From positions 1 to 6,486 of the forward strand of contig DATKWE010000256.1 of NCBI GenBank assembly GCA_035529735.1: DNA of 6,486 nucleotides, given 5' to 3'. This DNA comes from JAAXQD01 sp035529735. GTDB lineage: Bacteria; Desulfobacterota; Desulfobacteria; Desulfobacterales; UBA11574. Below the pieces are notes generated by a model. The model worked only from the letters and a program-made list of their open reading frames with translations, was not told the origin of the DNA and did no database searches. A program made the position numbers and the translations under genes. Below are positions 5,651-6,486 of this stretch, piece by piece. The first letter of the stretch is position 1, and the number at the start of each line of letters is the position of its first letter.

Positions 5651-6486
5651 CCAACAACCCGTTTCCCCTGCCACGAATCCCTTTTTTCAAGGGTCTCATT
5701 GATCAGCGCAAGGGTTTCGGCTTTTTTAATCGACCACCGGGGTGCCACGAGTTCATCAGGATGAGGGTCACCGGTCAGACGTTGAATCACCATATCTTTC
5801 GGAATCCGTTCAAGGAAATCACAGACGATATCTACATATTCCGCCTGCTCCAGGCACGTGTATTTTTTCTGATTGTAAAGGGCATCCAGTTTTGTTCCTT
5901 TTACAACATAGAGCAGGTGAATCTTGATACCGTTTATTCCAAGGCCGGCAATGGCATCGGCGGTTTCGAGCATATGGGCTTTTCTTTCATTGGGAAGACC
6001 GAGAATAACATGGGCGCATATTTTGATCCCCCTGTTTTTCGTCGCGTCGACCGCCTGTTTAAAACATTCAAAATCGTGTCCGCGGTTTATAAACGCAAGG
6101 GTAGAATCATGAGCGGATTGCAATCCGTATTCGATCCAAACAAGATGATGTTCCGCATAGCCCTGCAGGAGCTCCAAAATCGGATCATCCACACAATCCG
6201 GCCGGGTACCGATTGAAAGACCCACCACATCTTCTATGGCCAGGGCTTGGGCATAAAGATTCCTAAGGGTTTCAATGGGTGCATAGGTGTTTGAAAACGA
6301 TTGGAAATAGGCTAAAAATTTTTTCGCTTTGTAGCGCCTTGAAAGGGCGCTCTTGCCTTGAAGGATCTGGTCGGTCACCGAAAGCCCTTTTTCATGGGCA
6401 CCGGTTCCGGACCCCTTAAAATTGCAGTATATACATCCGCCCCTTGAGATCGATCCGTCCCGGTTCGGGCAGGAAAGACCGGCATC
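5647..6486 (-). CDS. Radical SAM protein, YhcC/TIGR01212 family (5' end outside the window)
   Basis: The frame is open to the right edge, giving 279 visible residues and lacking only the N-terminus. A GTG at 6378 could be mistaken for the start, but the preceding 36 codons encode the essential cluster motif: DAGLSCPNRDG, then RGGCIYCN, a CX11CX2C arrangement (first Cys at 6469-6471, next two at 6433-6435 and 6424-6426). These cysteines bind the 4Fe-4S cluster that cleaves S-adenosylmethionine. Later blocks match the family: FLAYFQSFSNTYAP, VVGLSIGTRPDCV, VWIEYGLQSAHDSTLAFINRGHD, ICAHVILGLPNE, IKIHLLYVVKGTKL and VIQRLTGDPHPDELVAPRWS. The family is Elp3-like in its radical SAM core and its substrate is not established as far as I know. 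It ends in the palindrome shared with nadE. Family confident, reaction unknown. Confidence 0.93.
   Translation of the reverse strand, partial: DAGLSCPNRDGSISRGGCIYCNFKGSGTGAHEKGLSVTDQILQGKSALSRRYKAKKFLAYFQSFSNTYAPIETLRNLYAQALAIEDVVGLSIGTRPDCVDDPILELLQGYAEHHLVWIEYGLQSAHDSTLAFINRGHDFECFKQAVDATKNRGIKICAHVILGLPNERKAHMLETADAIAGLGINGIKIHLLYVVKGTKLDALYNQKKYTCLEQAEYVDIVCDFLERIPKDMVIQRLTGDPHPDELVAPRWSIKKAETLALINETLEKRDSWQGKRVVG

Noticed and set aside
5761..6216. 151-codon plus-strand ORF inside the radical SAM gene
   Set aside because: It is antisense to a conserved radical SAM coding region and has no recognisable domain.

Overview
The window looks like core chromosome from a sulfate-reducing bacterium of the Desulfobacterota (former Deltaproteobacteria). 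The strongest evidence is a canonical 105-residue DsrC with the two-cysteine C-terminal arm of dissimilatory sulfite reduction. A siroheme decarboxylase subunit of the AhbA type lies nearby and belongs to the alternative heme pathway used by sulfate reducers. Placement below phylum level is inference. I see no phage, transposon, CRISPR or toxin genes.

Layout. On the minus strand, read from about 2370 down to 1, are: an apparent strong promoter with a palindrome in its spacer; dsrC (2269-1952); a clear intrinsic terminator (1883-1916); yjbQ (UPF0047, 1864-1460); ahbA (1456-1001, three bases after yjbQ); a 144-base gap with a possible promoter; and a nitrilase-family amidohydrolase (856-17). 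On the plus strand are miaA (2702-3637) and nadE (3978-5639). They are separated by a 340-base gap holding a pair of oppositely oriented octamer-repeat arrays. At the right edge, convergent with nadE and only seven bases from its stop, is a YhcC/TIGR01212-type radical SAM gene that runs out of the window. Its cluster-binding cysteines are visible in the last 66 bases.

How the genes fit together. DsrC carries sulfur from siroheme-containing DsrAB as a trisulfide. AhbA, with an AhbB partner not seen here, decarboxylates siroheme on the way to heme. So the siroheme-dependent pathway and a siroheme-consuming step lie on one strand, separated by a terminator. There is no room for a normal promoter between that terminator and yjbQ. 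Read-through from dsrC, or a promoter inside dsrC, therefore has to supply yjbQ-ahbA. MiaA (tRNA A37 prenylation), NadE (glutamine-dependent NAD synthesis) and the radical SAM protein are housekeeping genes with no evident link to sulfur metabolism.

I found no convincing new protein system. The items most worth a second look are non-coding: the dsrC promoter/operator, the terminator upstream of yjbQ, the inverted octamer arrays between miaA and nadE, and the palindrome that contains both stop codons between nadE and the radical SAM gene.
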